A stretch of DNA of 64,000 bases from Bryum argenteum. Lineage: Eukaryota; Streptophyta; Bryopsida; Bryales; Bryaceae. Shown here one piece after another: positions 1 through 12,907 of this stretch. Within the stretch, counting starts at the first letter, position 1. Each line of letters opens with the position of its first letter. The stretch lies in the NCBI GenBank assembly GCA_037043015.1, contig CM073328.1, positions 16,217,495 through 16,281,494 of the forward strand, read 5' to 3'. A model generated the notes under the pieces. That model saw only the letters and a program-made list of their open reading frames with translations. It did not search any database and was not told the DNA's origin. Both the position numbers and the translations under genes were made by a program.

Positions 1-177
1 TACTAGCTAAGACCTAATATCAAGGATTCGCCTTGATGGTCTACAAATGCATACAAATAATCTACAATTCAACTAATACTCTCCATATTAAATTGGAACC
101 TAAATATTGAATACATTTTCTCAATGTAATTGTGAGTAAATAACAACACTTTTTGGAAAGTTGAATTATCCAATTCC
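1..177. other. Non-duplicated sequence 5' of duplicon A
   Basis: AT-rich sequence without a convincing gene. Homology with copy B (30667 onward) begins at about 178, so these bases differ from the matching intron of B. They may be a different insertion inside the last intron of gene A, or the end of the duplicated block. The final kinase exon expected for gene A is not visible and would lie before base 1 if it exists. Confidence 0.5.
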
Positions 178-457
178 CAAATTAAAGTACTCAAGATGTG
201 CTTCTAAACCAAGAAATTAAATGTCTACAACAAAGTGAGGCCACTTTATGCTTTAATAGTCCCTCTTTGATTCTTTGACATTTTTTGATTGAAATTAAAG
301 AAAATTTTACACTCATCAAAGTCAAACATGAAAACGAGCCTTGATGTACTATGAGAAATGTGATATATTAAACTAGCCCTCGATTACTACTTTATCATAT
401 ATCAAAATATAATTCATAAGTTTGTAAATGTGTAAAAGTGTGATAGAAGTTACTTAC

Positions 458-3400
458 CCACTCTCAAAATTCATTTCATCTTCCGGTCTTGAGTCTCAAA
501 GTTTTTCTTCCACTCACAACTTCGAGCACCACAACTCCAAAACTATACACATCAAGCGATGTGGATATATGACCGTGAAGTACATATTCGGGGGCACAAT
601 ATCCTCTATAGTAAAAACAAGAGCACATGGTTAGTTTTTATCTTCTTTAAATCTTTTGTTCCAGACATTAGTATTGATTATAAAAGGAATAAGGCTTATA
701 TCCAATATTTCCATTTTCATTTTAAGATAAATAATTACAATTGCAACGTTCTTATGAATGTAACCATAGAATCTAGTACCTGGTGCGTACGTGTAGCTAC
801 ATATTCCACACCATTTGAGAGATTATATTGCTCAAAGTTGGAATGATTGCTAATTCTTATCACAAAACGAGAGATAATTTTAAATGTTTCTCTGAATTGA
901 AACAACCATTGGTAAAGGCAATTATGACTGAAAACTTTTGAAATCCAAATTATGAGTTAGGTTTGAAGTAACTTCACGGAATGCTTCACATATGATACTC
1001 ATCAATTCTCACACATGGTCTGCTACAATATCAACAAAGAAGCTCTATTCTATCACTAAAGAATCATTGTGAAAACCGTTGCATAACATTTATGGTGTAT
1101 CTATATGACACATACAACAATGTAAAACTCTCACCTTAGTATATATTGTTGAAGTTTCTCTGAGCTATTTTTTTCTTTTTCGGAAGAGTTTGAGAATTTA
1201 TGAGAAAATTCTTCGATTTGAGAACATCTCATTGCCCGTTGCCCACAATTATGAACTTTGTCATTAAATATTTCCATAGTATGAAAAATAAGAGTGGTCT
1301 AGCTAGTAAGGCATGGAAAGAGTCTTAAACTTACAGATTAACTTCATGGTGTAAAAGATGAATATGTAAGCTCACTTGAAGTCAAAGTAGGTTGTTCTAG
1401 GCTCATTTTCTATTCGGAGCATATTATATGAAGTACCCTTATTTTCTTTAAGTACAAGTTTTACAATTTGATCATGACTTGCCTCTTAACTTATTATGGT
1501 ATGGAAATTTTAAATCACACTTAATCACACCTAAATTGGTGTACGATCAAAAGATGACAACTTGGCTCAAAAGATATTCACCTTGTTCCAGCAAGTTGTT
1601 CAGGCATCAAAGTCAAGTGGGATGCTTCATTTCCAAGCATAGGATACATATATGCCAAACCAAAATCCGCAATTTTAGGGTTATAGTCCTTGTCCAAGAG
1701 AATGTTGGCTGCTTTGATGTCACGGTGTATGATTGGTGATTGCAACTCCTCATGAAGGTATGCAAGACCCCTTGCAGTACCCAATATTATATTGAACCTT
1801 GTACTCCAATCATTAATTGGAGATTCAACAAGGCTTTCCAAATTATCTGTATCATAGTCACAATATTTTAGCATTAAGATACATATTACAAAATCCCTCA
1901 TTTAAAAACAACATATTTACGAAAAAATTAGAAGTCAAAAGCATACCATGTGGCCACAATGCTTCTGCAAGGTTTTTGTTTTCCACATATTCAAACACCA
2001 ACATGCGTTGATCTCCATCTCCAAGACAACAACCCTTTAACTTGACTAAATTGCGATGCTTCAATCCGGCAATCATCACAACTTCATGCAAAAAATCTGA
2101 GAGTACTTGTTGCGATGACATAATCAATTTTTTCACCGCCACATCCGTGTTATCTTTAAGCTTCCCCTGTTGTACAATGATTAATAGGAGTTAGTTTACT
2201 TTAGTATTCATACACTAGAATGCATGTATCCACTATCATTATGAATTGAAGATGTTTAAATATTTCATCTTAATTAATACACATTTGTCGTGGATATAAC
2301 ATTATTTAATTGCCAATTTAGTATTGAGTAGCATGATACTTGACAAGGAGATTGTTTGACATTGATTTTAAATATAATATAAACTAAAATTTGCATGACC
2401 TTGACGTTGGGAAAATAAAGGTACCTTAAATACTACACCAAATCCACCTTCTCCAAGCTTATGGTTCTTGTCAAAGTTGTTGGTTGCCACTTTTATATCT
2501 TTGTAAGAGTATAAATTGGGCTGCACCTCATTTTTCTCAAATTCTGCAAGCATCCATTTTGTTAACCCCAATAAGTGACAACTTCATGCAGTGTTGTAAG
2601 ATTGCATGCAATAATAATCTTAGAGAAGCTCAAAACAAACTTCACACAATACTTCAAATTGTGAGACTAGTAGGGCATAACATAAACAGAAGTAGTGCGC
2701 CCTAGAGAGAATTTGAAGCAATTCTAAATATACAAATCAACTACATAGATGATTTGAAAATGGCCAAAGAAATATACCTTTTAGTATGTTACGTAGAGAC
2801 TCAATTCTATGCATCAACCTCCATATATATGTAGCACTCACCACAAGCATGAGAGTAAATGATAATGATGTGGTCGTTGCAATAATGATCTTGTTCTTGG
2901 CAGAGTTGCGTATAACTATTACCCTCAAAAAGATGAGTATAAGTAGTTTACATGAATCCAATTAACGTGAAAGTGCACATGTGCGTATGAGATTTGCTCT
3001 ATTCCTTTCAAGGCTATAAAGGGTGATTTTGGAAAACAAGGTATCAAGGTTTCATCCCCTTAATAAAATATATATTTCTAATATTTCAAAAAAATTTGCT
3101 TTTGTACATGCAGCGAACTTATTAAGAACTCTATGAATATTTGAGGTATTCAAATATATTATTACAATTTTAATTGTAGATATTTCTTATGGTAAAATTC
3201 ATGATATAAATCATTCTTCAGAGAGCTTCATCAAGAAATTAGATGAAATTCTAGTTTCCTTCTACAATTTTATTGCCAAGAAATTATTTCCAAATTTTAA
3301 ATGTAATTGATACATTTCGATACACTATAGTAATTAATGCAAGCTTCCTAACTTACTTGATTCCTCAACAACCTGGTGTGTATTTACTTTAAGAGCATGA

Positions 3401-6400
3401 TTTTTTACAAAGCTATATAAACTTAGATCGAACACATCTCACCACTCAGTTTTAATTTCTATGATTCAAATGTAATGTGCATAGAGAGAGTGAAGGAGAT
3501 GACGTACCAAGAGGTCTAGAAGATGATTGATTAAAGCGGCAAACTGTTGAGTGGAGTTCACCTTTGATTTGATCGCAATAAGGATTGCCTCCAAGACTGC
3601 CAATTTTTGATGATCAATAAATAAAGCTATATCTATCTCAATTCATTACATTATACTAAGCTCTAAGGTTTCAATATGTATTTGGTCACATAATGACATG
3701 CCTCAAACTATAATATGTAGCAAAGTAGCAACATTCACAAACTAAAAGGTAAGAAATGAATGCTTACAATAATATATTTGAATATTGGAGGTTTATAGAT
3801 GTAAGCGGCCCTTTGCTTGCATATTGCAAGTCTCTAAATTGATTGTTTGTCAAGTATAAATGAGACAAATTGTAATTGTTGATTGGAAGATTTGGTAGTT
3901 CCAATGTCTCATAAAGATTTTGATCACAATTCCTGTAAAATATATACACGCCAAATGTTAGCATCTTCCAAGTACAAGTTGAATTTGCAACATATTTATC
4001 ATCAAAGTGATATGTAAGTTACAAAATCTACAAAAATACCTACATATCATCCTTATAAGAGTTCAAAGCTTTTAAACTACTCTTTTTGCACCAATCTTCT
4101 GTCATCTTAATGAACAGAAAGGGACTTCAAACAATTTTTGTAAAAAAAAAGAATTTTCATAATGTCTTGATATGGAGCTCACAAAGTTTTCAATGTTGGT
4201 GAAAGGAGTATCTCAGCTGGAAATGCCCCACGCAATCTGTTATTTTGCATAAATCTGGATGAAAATCGACATAGATTCATAAGGTAAGACTTCAAAAAGC
4301 CAAGTCTGAAGTAAAAACTCGTAAAGCACTCAACCCCTGGCTATGGTATTGTTGAAAATATACTTCTTTGAAATCTTTAATGTTCAATTGTTTGTGGACC
4401 AACAAGGTTTGAGGCATACAATTCTTGAAGAGAGGGCATGTAGACATTGCCATTGTTTGTTGTAGATGAGTTGAATTTGTCAAAAATGATTTCCGTGAGG
4501 TTATTATTCGACACATCCAATATTGCAGGGTTCAAGTAAGGCCCTGATCGCAATGTTCCACTGAATTTATTGTAGCTAACATTCCTGCAAAACCCAATAA
4601 TAACACAATGGATTATTCAAAATACACATATCGTAGCTTAACAACAATGAAGCATCAATCATGGTATATGCTTGGGTGTGAATATCTGAAAGATAAAACA
4701 ACTATGTTCTAGAGATATTAGATCTTCCTCTCTTTTATTTTGGTTTATTACCTTTTACTGCCGTTTATGCCTCTATCAATGTTTAGATGTAGTTCTTGGA
4801 GGTATCTTACATCTTATGAAGTCACAAAAATAATGAACAAACTTGGTTCTAAATCTAGTCTACAATAACTAGAATACGGTTGTTTGATTGAACCATTATG
4901 GATCAGTCATGAAACACAGTTTTCTAGTTCTAGTTCTATAGTCACTAATGCAAGGATCTTTGAATATAAAATATGCACCAAATTTGTGCACTGAAAATGT
5001 TGAAATCATCCCATAAACTTATGGTCACGTACTCATACTGCAATGGCACCTTCAATTTGAAATATAAATTGAAGATTCAATAGAAGCAACCTATAACTTC
5101 AAACTACATTTCCGTTACTTATGATAGCCATGGCAACATGTTTAGATGCATGAGAATTCAGTAGAAAGATTTATAAATAACTCGCATTCAAGAAAAGATA
5201 CTTGACTGTTTAGTGAAACCAAATCCTACATAGTAAGCACTTCACCCTAGTTGATTTTTTGAAATTTAAATCAAAGTTAATGAAATTTTAATGATCATGC
5301 AAATATATTAAATTTATAGAATGTTAGCATAGTTATATTTCAAAATTACTTAATGGTATGATATAATGGCTCTCTGTATGTCAAATAGTTGATAGTTTCC
5401 AAATTCAATACTTACAATGATGTTATTAAAGTACCCTTATTGAGGTTTTGTAAATCGATTGGTATAAGAAACCTATAAAAACTTTGATATGCCTCATTGA
5501 TCCTATTTTTTACAAGACTCTTCTTTTATGTACTTACTATGTAGATATATTATCCTCTCTCAAAATCTCTTACATATGATATGAATTTTTTTTTATCAAA
5601 CCACACCTTTAAAGTTGAGTAAGCATAAAGATAAACTGATACAATAAGACATACTGTCAACAAATCTTCTTAAGCTTCTAAAGTAAACTTGAACACCTAA
5701 GTAAGAGAGGTATTAAAATCTTCTTTGAGCTAGTGTAGATAGAAACAGTCTTGTTGTTCAAGACATGCATATCCATATTTTTCCTCTTCAATGTATGTCT
5801 TTCTATTAGAATAAGTACTTTTCATTCTCAAATGGTATTATTTACCCCGTAACATGTCAACTATAAAAACATAATTATCGTGCATGTAGACATATGAAGA
5901 TAATTAATCTACAAAAAAAAGTTTGATACTTACAATCTATATGAGGACCCCATTTGCAGGATCGCATTTGGGATTTGTCCACTCAGTTGATTTTTGGCAA
6001 TATTCATGTCGCAACAAAATTACAAGATAGTTGTATTACTTCTAGGTCTTGTAACGATTAATCAAGGTTAACATTACATAGTAAAATGAAAGTAGATGGA
6101 AATGATTTTCCACAACTAATATGCCAAAGCAATCAAATCGCCCCATATGGTTGATTCCAAGACATGTATCAAAGTGGCGCTCTAAAAAATAGCGAGGACA
6201 ATATCAAGGTGCTAATCAAAAAGTGAAAAGGACAAGTAGTAGAACTTCTTGGTTAATACATGGGCACACTTTTTTTCACTTCTCTAAAGGTAAGTTTTAT
6301 AGAATAGTAACATGTTTTAGGAGTACCCACATATACTATTTGTAAGTTTCAATATATTTTCTTGACAGTGATTGATGGCCATTTTGATCACCAACGACCA

Positions 6401-9400
6401 ATGACCAATGTCCAATTTCTTGAATTAATTACCTTGTGATATCAAATTGAACACTATAGAAGCCCTAATTTTGATTCCAGACCACCTTTACAAGTAGAAG
6501 CAACATACGGATGGAATCAAAGACAATGGAAAAGGCTATTGATTCAAAGAAGTTGGAGGATACTTACAACTTTCCAAGTCTTTGAATGAAAGTCTTATTG
6601 GAATTTCCAAAGTGGATACTCGTTATATTATTGTTAGATATATCCAAGCTATTAGTTGAAAATAGAGGACCAATAGACATTGCTCCATTGAAGTGGTTAC
6701 TTGTGAGATTTCTGCATGCAAAGAAAGAAACCATATTCATAATCAATACCAAAAATAAGCTATGATAGCAAATTTACAATCACGTCAAGTGAAAAGGGTG
6801 CATGTGATCTTATATTGTAACATAATGTATTACTATAAGTCATTTATAAAGGTCGTATTTTTCAAATCAACACTTTTGCAAGTCTTATTTCACTTTGGAA
6901 CTGTTAAAAGGACAAAAGAAGTGAAGGCAAAGTGCAACAAGCTGTTATGTGCACAAAAGTAGCATTATGAATCCCAAGAACCTCATGTTGTGTAAATTTA
7001 ATGAGTATAACCTTTGTACTCTAATACAACTTAAAGGCCACATTTCTTAACATCATTGTGTTGCTCTGATATTCCTACCCTACCAACTAGTTTCGGTGAA
7101 CAAAATTGTGGATATTCATAGAAGTGCAATTTCTTTACTACTAATATTATCACTAATCCTTTTTTAATCTTTTGCAATACTTCAAGGAATAAAGTTCCTA
7201 ACATTTGGAAACACACAATGGTATAGAAAATACGTTTTGAAATATGAAAGTACTCATTGATAGTGACATTCCGAAGATCTACATAGGATTATTAATTTCT
7301 ATCCGTTTAACATTGTTAATGATATACTCAAAACTTGTTCATGATATTCTTGTATGAGCAAATATTACTACTAGACTTTTAAGGGCCAATTTGGAAGAAA
7401 CTATTATGAACTTGAGGTTGTTAAAAATCTCCAACACATCTATCTTGGGAAAATAATTTTGATACTCAAAAATCTTGGATTCAACAAGAAAATAAGTTGA
7501 GGAACATGAAATCTCACAAACATATTCTGACAATTAGATGTTAAATTGTCATATCAATATAATATCTTCTAATTAAAGCAAATCTCTAAAAGAGGCAAGA
7601 GATTCTTGATTTTGTTCTTAAGTACTTCATGTCATGGTATCTCTTCAAAGAATTCGTCAAATCAAAAGAAATTCTAGTAAACAATGTCATATATGAATTG
7701 AAAAGATTATTGGTTTCAAAGAACCTAACTTGAATAGGAACATGGACTGTATTTACTTTCCTTCTAAATTTCATGCATGAATATTATATAGTCTACCGAG
7801 TATTATTTTTTGCATTTTCTTCAAGAGCTTGCTTAATCAAATTATTGTTGATAACTTTATCATGGTACAATCAACAAATGTGTTCAGTCAAGAGTTGTAT
7901 ATACACAAGGATATAGTTCCTTTGACAACCAACCTAAAACCTTCGATATGAATACATACTTTGTATGATCAATCATAAGTTCTATTTTGGACCATCAAGG
8001 AGAAGAAGTCATACATGTCACTTGCTGTGACGTTCAATTTCTCAAAATTTAATGGTCCGTCCAGTCGATTATTTCTTGCATATCTATCACAAGCATTTAA
8101 AAGTTAGTATATTTTGTAAAAAGAATATACACTCAATTAGTAAATAGTAACTTAGTATATACGCTCAACAAGATATGTGCAAACATAAAAAACTGATTTT
8201 TTTTTTTGTATAGACCTCTACTTTCTAAGGTAATTTTCTAAGCCAAAATACACATCCTAGCTAGATCATATAGTAAATTTTGATAAGTGATCAAAAATTT
8301 GTTGAATGGTCTCTACTTTGTAAATTTCATTCACATATTTCTGTTGTCATAAATCGTGATTGTTTCTTTTTTATAAAAATCTCACTAATTTATACAAAGA
8401 AATGAGACTTATTCATGATAAACATGCTTAATACTTACAATTATTGCATTATGAGGCAAAAGTGTATTCTGCACTAAATTTACCTTCAAGAAATATCGAG
8501 TACCTTCATTACATAATTTGAGAATCATTCTCGAACTGGAAATAAGAAACACTAATCAACATAAACCATGTCTTCCTTCAAATTTTGTCTTTCGACAATG
8601 TGTTGTGTCACACTTCATCCATCACACCTACCGGTTGAGTAGCACATGAACATGTGATGATCCATGAAAGTAATTAATTTTATCAATATCTGTTGATTGA
8701 TTGGCATTTGTATGCATGATGTACTTACAAATATCGAAGAGTGGGGCAGAAGAGAAATCCCTCAGGACTCACTGAAAGATTTCCACTGAAATTATTGTAG
8801 CTGACGTCTCTGATATCCACATCTCCAACATGCATCAGCTTGATACACACAATCATCGCAAATAAATTCATGACTCACTACCAACACTCACACCGTAACA
8901 AACGTATTAGTGATAGTACATTCATGATCTCACATTTCTTGCAGTTGGCAGTCAGTGCTGAGAACGTCAGATGGTAAAGTTCCGCTTAGTGAGTTGTTCT
9001 GCAAATATCTGCAGCAACAAGAGCATTGTTACTACTGCAACAACAAGGGCTTTGCAACAACCGGCATGCATGCTAGTAGATGGTAGCCAGTCCGTTGCAA
9101 TCTAGCGATCGGCGGAGTTCGAGGTGCCTGAACACTTGAACACAAACAACAGAAATTCTATTCTAATGCATTTGTCGCAGGATTGGCTTCACTTACAGAT
9201 AATTTAGCCGGGGCAGTTGGAATACCCCAACCGACACTAGCCCCGTTAAATTTGGATTCCCGCTGATAACCCTGCATTAAAATATATGCAAGTTGATGGT
9301 TATGGCGATAAACACAACCACGATGGTAACTGCCAAATGAAATCCCTGCTTGAAGATTTTGATCAGAGACTTACAGAGTATACAGATTTGTCAGGTTGCC

Positions 9401-10970
9401 TATCTCAGAAGGCAATTCTCCAGTTATGCCTTCGAAGCCACACTGAGACACATACTCATCAATGCCGCAGCTAGAATTGCTTCCATACAACCTGCGGTTT
9501 TAAGAAGCTTAATCCATGAGTGCTTTCATCCTGTATGACCGAAGATTCAACTTGCTACATTCAAATCTATAAGGCTTGCGATTCAGTCGTTCAAACCACC
9601 ATTCTCATGATAAATGTTTCCCTTACGTCCCAAATGAGATCATAGAAATTAACATGCAGGTGCATGCAATAAATTAAACCTTCACGAAAAGAAGAGCTGG
9701 GAGAAATAAATTCTACTCAATTTTGCATATTTCGATGTGCCATGGTGCACAGTTATATAGAGTGTATGTGATTTGTCAGTGTATGCAAAATTAATCATTC
9801 ATCTAGTACGCTACATTTTCTAAATTGGTTCTCATCCCTTGTCATATTCTACTCTAGAATTCACTATCTTAACTTGTACTCAACTAACTCGTTTTGCATT
9901 TTTAACTCTGCTAGTTTGCGACACAAACCCACGTTATACACAGTCAACTGACGAACCACTAAAATATCAATATCCGAGGACGTAATGATGACCAAATCAG
10001 TCCAACAGAGGTAACTCACCTCAACTCTGTCACAAATACATCGTAATAGTCGCCCGTTGAGTTTGTCTGATTGCGCACTACTCTGCACAAAACGCCACCC
10101 CATGCCCCTTGTACAGCCGGATAACCAGCAAAGTCGCTCAAGGTTGTGCGGGGATATATTTCACATGGTTTCACAGTGGACGTCCAGTTGAGAAGAGTGG
10201 TCAACTGAGGGTTCAGAGGCGACCATTTTGTGAGGATGGTATTCAGAGCATCCACTGCGACAACCATTCATGCACTGTTAAACAACTGATGATAGAGTTG
10301 AACTGTTCAAGATGACTGTTGGCATGATAAACTCATAAAAGCACATGAAGCATACTAGTAGCTTGACTCAATCATTCAGGATGACATCTTTGCCTGCCCT
10401 GGCTCAGTTGCAATAGCACTCGAGATCAAGAGTTTGTAACTGGATTCAGATTCAGTGGTCATACTCAAACTTGAATCTCTCCCACCGATGCAATCCAAAA
10501 GAACATCTCCCACATGAATATATTCAAGTTTGATACGTTGAAGTTTGTAACACCAAATTTTTTCAGCATTTGGGGTGCTACTTAACTTGGCAATGCAAAG
10601 TGAAGCGATGATGAATTACTAGAACGAACCTGCTCCCTAGAGCATGCAAGCGAATTGACATCTAAGAGTAGATCTGTTGTAACGTCTCGAACAGATACAA
10701 TCTAGCAGGTAGAGATGAATTGGTGGCTCGACTACAACAGATTCGCTACAATGATGACGTGGGGTTCTGAACATGTTCAGGTGTGTAGGTACCTTCGTGC
10801 TTCTGATATATTGGGATTTCAGGCCGTGGCTGGTCGGTGGGAGTAGGTGTCGGAGCATAGGCGGTGGTGTCGGAATGAACGCCGTCAAGCAGGAGCGAGA
10901 TGCATAAGACGAACACAAGAGCCAGTTGGTCAAGAGCCAGTTGGTCAAGAGCCAGTTGGTCAAGAGCCAT
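458..10970 (-). pseudogene. LRR receptor-like kinase, copy A (probable pseudogene, 3' end missing)
   Basis: Membrane receptor kinase of the plant LRR-RLK class, read right to left. Exons in transcript order: 10970-10793 (signal peptide), 10254-10020 (LRR N-cap), 9491-9375, 9271-9197, 9008-8934, 8809-8729, 8074-8015, 6711-6568, 6005-5934, 4584-4420, 4254-4183, 3932-3768 (LRRs), 3596-3508 (Cys-rich end), 2915-2778 (membrane segment), 2543-2425 (glycine loop [10 protein letters not shown]), 2166-1947 (VAVKKL), 1846-1582 ([15 protein letters not shown]), 605-458 (APE region). Defects: the 72-bp exon at 6005-5934 has CAT where B has the CAG acceptor; the last visible exon lost one A in a run, giving a stop before its end; exon 1 was rearranged so that the upstream ATG used in B meets a stop. 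Other exons are open and keep phase. A truncated product cannot be excluded. Confidence 0.8.
10793..10970 (-). CDS. Exon 1 of receptor kinase A with five-residue repeat in the signal peptide
   Basis: The start at 10970 opens a reading frame with three copies of the pentapeptide ALDQL (15-bp DNA repeat) followed by the hydrophobic stretch [11 protein letters not shown] and a proline-rich segment, ending at a GTACC donor after 10793. In gene B the same exon starts upstream and reads through an Arg-rich section before the same hydrophobic core. In A about 20 bp of that section are missing, which would make the upstream ATG run into TGA, so the internal ATG is the only usable start. The repeat looks like slippage or a fill-in product. 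Whether it still works as a signal peptide is uncertain. Confidence 0.65.
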
Positions 10971-11775
10971 GACCCAGCGCCTGCCGACAGCGTCTTGTCG
11001 TGGTTAGAGCCATAGCCATGTGGTCGGATCAGTTGCTTTCAAACGGTCGACTTCACCCCGAGTGGCAGGAATCACTGCGAGTACAGCACGGTATCACCAG
11101 ATCTCCAAATTTCAACTCCGATGTGGGGACAAATGCGTGGAGTTGTGCTGATAAGCAGCGGACATCGATCGCACCACCTTCTTCGGAGGAAGAGAGTGTA
11201 CCGATTCCAGAGTTTGGTTGAAGCAGTACAGACTCTCATGTCAGCTGTTGCTCCAGCATTGGGTAGGCAATAATTGTCGAGTGGGACCAGCTCATGGGTA
11301 TATTAACATCTCTTGTGGTATTCTCCAGAATTTTAATCTAGAAAATGAAGAGATTCGTAGGTGAGTCTACCCGTGAGTCATATGACAGAGGGAAACCTCG
11401 ATTTGTTTAGTGTTTAACTATATGACTAAAAGTCAACACACTGAGGTTCCCCTGTCAGATGTCAGTGCAGGAGAATCGTACAGATGGTTCACTTCCCGTA
11501 CAGAAATTGGAATACCTTCGATGTTGCAAGTTGCTGCAGCACATGATGTGATCAAGGAAAGTGGAATTTTACATGCAAGTGCAAATTTTTGGGGGCTGCC
11601 CTTGTAAAATCGGTAAACTTCTTGATTGAGGTCACCTTGCAACTTATGCAGTGATTTTGCAATGAACATAATTCCAAAAAAAATTTAAAAATGAATAATA
11701 TAAATCGATACAAAATTTAGCTCCCATTTTTCACCTAAAAGTTGAAACCTAAAATTTCAAGATGAAGGTTCTTAA

Positions 11776-12748
11776 CCCCTAAACTCCCAAGCCTATTTTT
11801 AGCAGAAAAGCACATTTCCATAGAAATCGTCATAAATGGAAATCAAGAGAAGCCATTAAGATCTCAACCGTACAAACTTGTAATAGACTTATCGAAGATC
11901 ATGTGGACCAAAATTTGAGTCATGAGGCCTTATAGATCGAGAGATCATAACATATTAATATCAAAAGCAAACTGCAAAATTTCATCATTTTCACTTTGAG
12001 GTGGAAATGCTACCAATATACCTATTGCCATGAAAAAATCACCAACTAGAAAGATGTTCACCTTCATCTTAATAAGTCCGTTACCCAACAAAAATTCATC
12101 AAAAAAAATTCTTGGCTCAAATAAAAGCCATGCAATGGTAAAAACTACCGAACATTTTACAAAGGAAAAATAGTCCAAAACTAGACCCTTTGCATTCAAT
12201 TTCATGCCTTATCTTCAAAACATCTTCGATCTTGTTAAGGTTTCTACCACTTAGACTAGACTCTAATCAGAGGCCATCCCAAAAAATTAAGTTGAAATCC
12301 AACGGTGGATGAGGGAGATATAGCTCCTCAAATATCATCCATTTTCTCACTTTTTCTGTTGACAAAACATCATTGCAAATCCAATAGCAAAATCATTTGG
12401 ATCAAAAATCTTCTCACTACAAAGTTGTTAAGAATCACCTCAAGATCATGATCATGGAAAAAAAAGTCATGAAAAACTATTTTTAATTTCACATAATTGG
12501 CTTGCAATGGTAATACATGCCCCATGCTTGGAAACCCAAAAACAAGAGTTGTCTTCACTAAAGTGCATTCCATTAATTCATACTTTATTGTATGGGCTTG
12601 CAAATTTTACAACACAAACTAAACTTGATTTGGAACCTAATCCAAGTGATTTCATCCAAAACGGACCTCGTATGAAGAAGATATGGCTCTTCAAAGTTTC
12701 TGATGTACATCCAAAGTGTCGTTTTTCGACATCGTGGGCGTTTAAGGG
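11776..12748. mobile_element. TTAA-flanked inverted-repeat element, present only in copy A
   Basis: The element is bounded by TTAA at 11772-11775 and 12749-12752. Its ends are inverted: the left begins CCCCTAAACTCCCAAGCC and the right, reversed, begins CCCTTAAACGCCCACG. The matching place in duplicon B (42895-42898) has a single TTAA with flanking sequence joined directly, so this is a filled/empty site pair. No transposase is encoded. TTAA target duplication with CCC-starting ends is the hallmark of piggyBac-type transposons, but assignment to that superfamily is inference. Confidence 0.75.
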
Positions 12749-12907
12749 TTAAATTGATATTCGCCTTTGCAAAATTTGCCACATATACCCTGGGCTGTAG
12801 GAGCACCCAATAAAAAATTTAGGCAAAAATAATACTTTGAATCCCTTCATCAACAATGCCCAAAATCTTGAAAAGTGGATTTTGTGTTTAAAGTGGTTTA
12901 GGGTTGA

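Noticed and set aside
8440-8500. Possible small LRR exon between 8074 and 8729 (also at about 38990 in B and 51110 in C)
   Set aside because: The sequence is shared by all three copies and has a donor-like border, but in the required phase it contains a stop, and leaving it out keeps the 933-residue model in frame.
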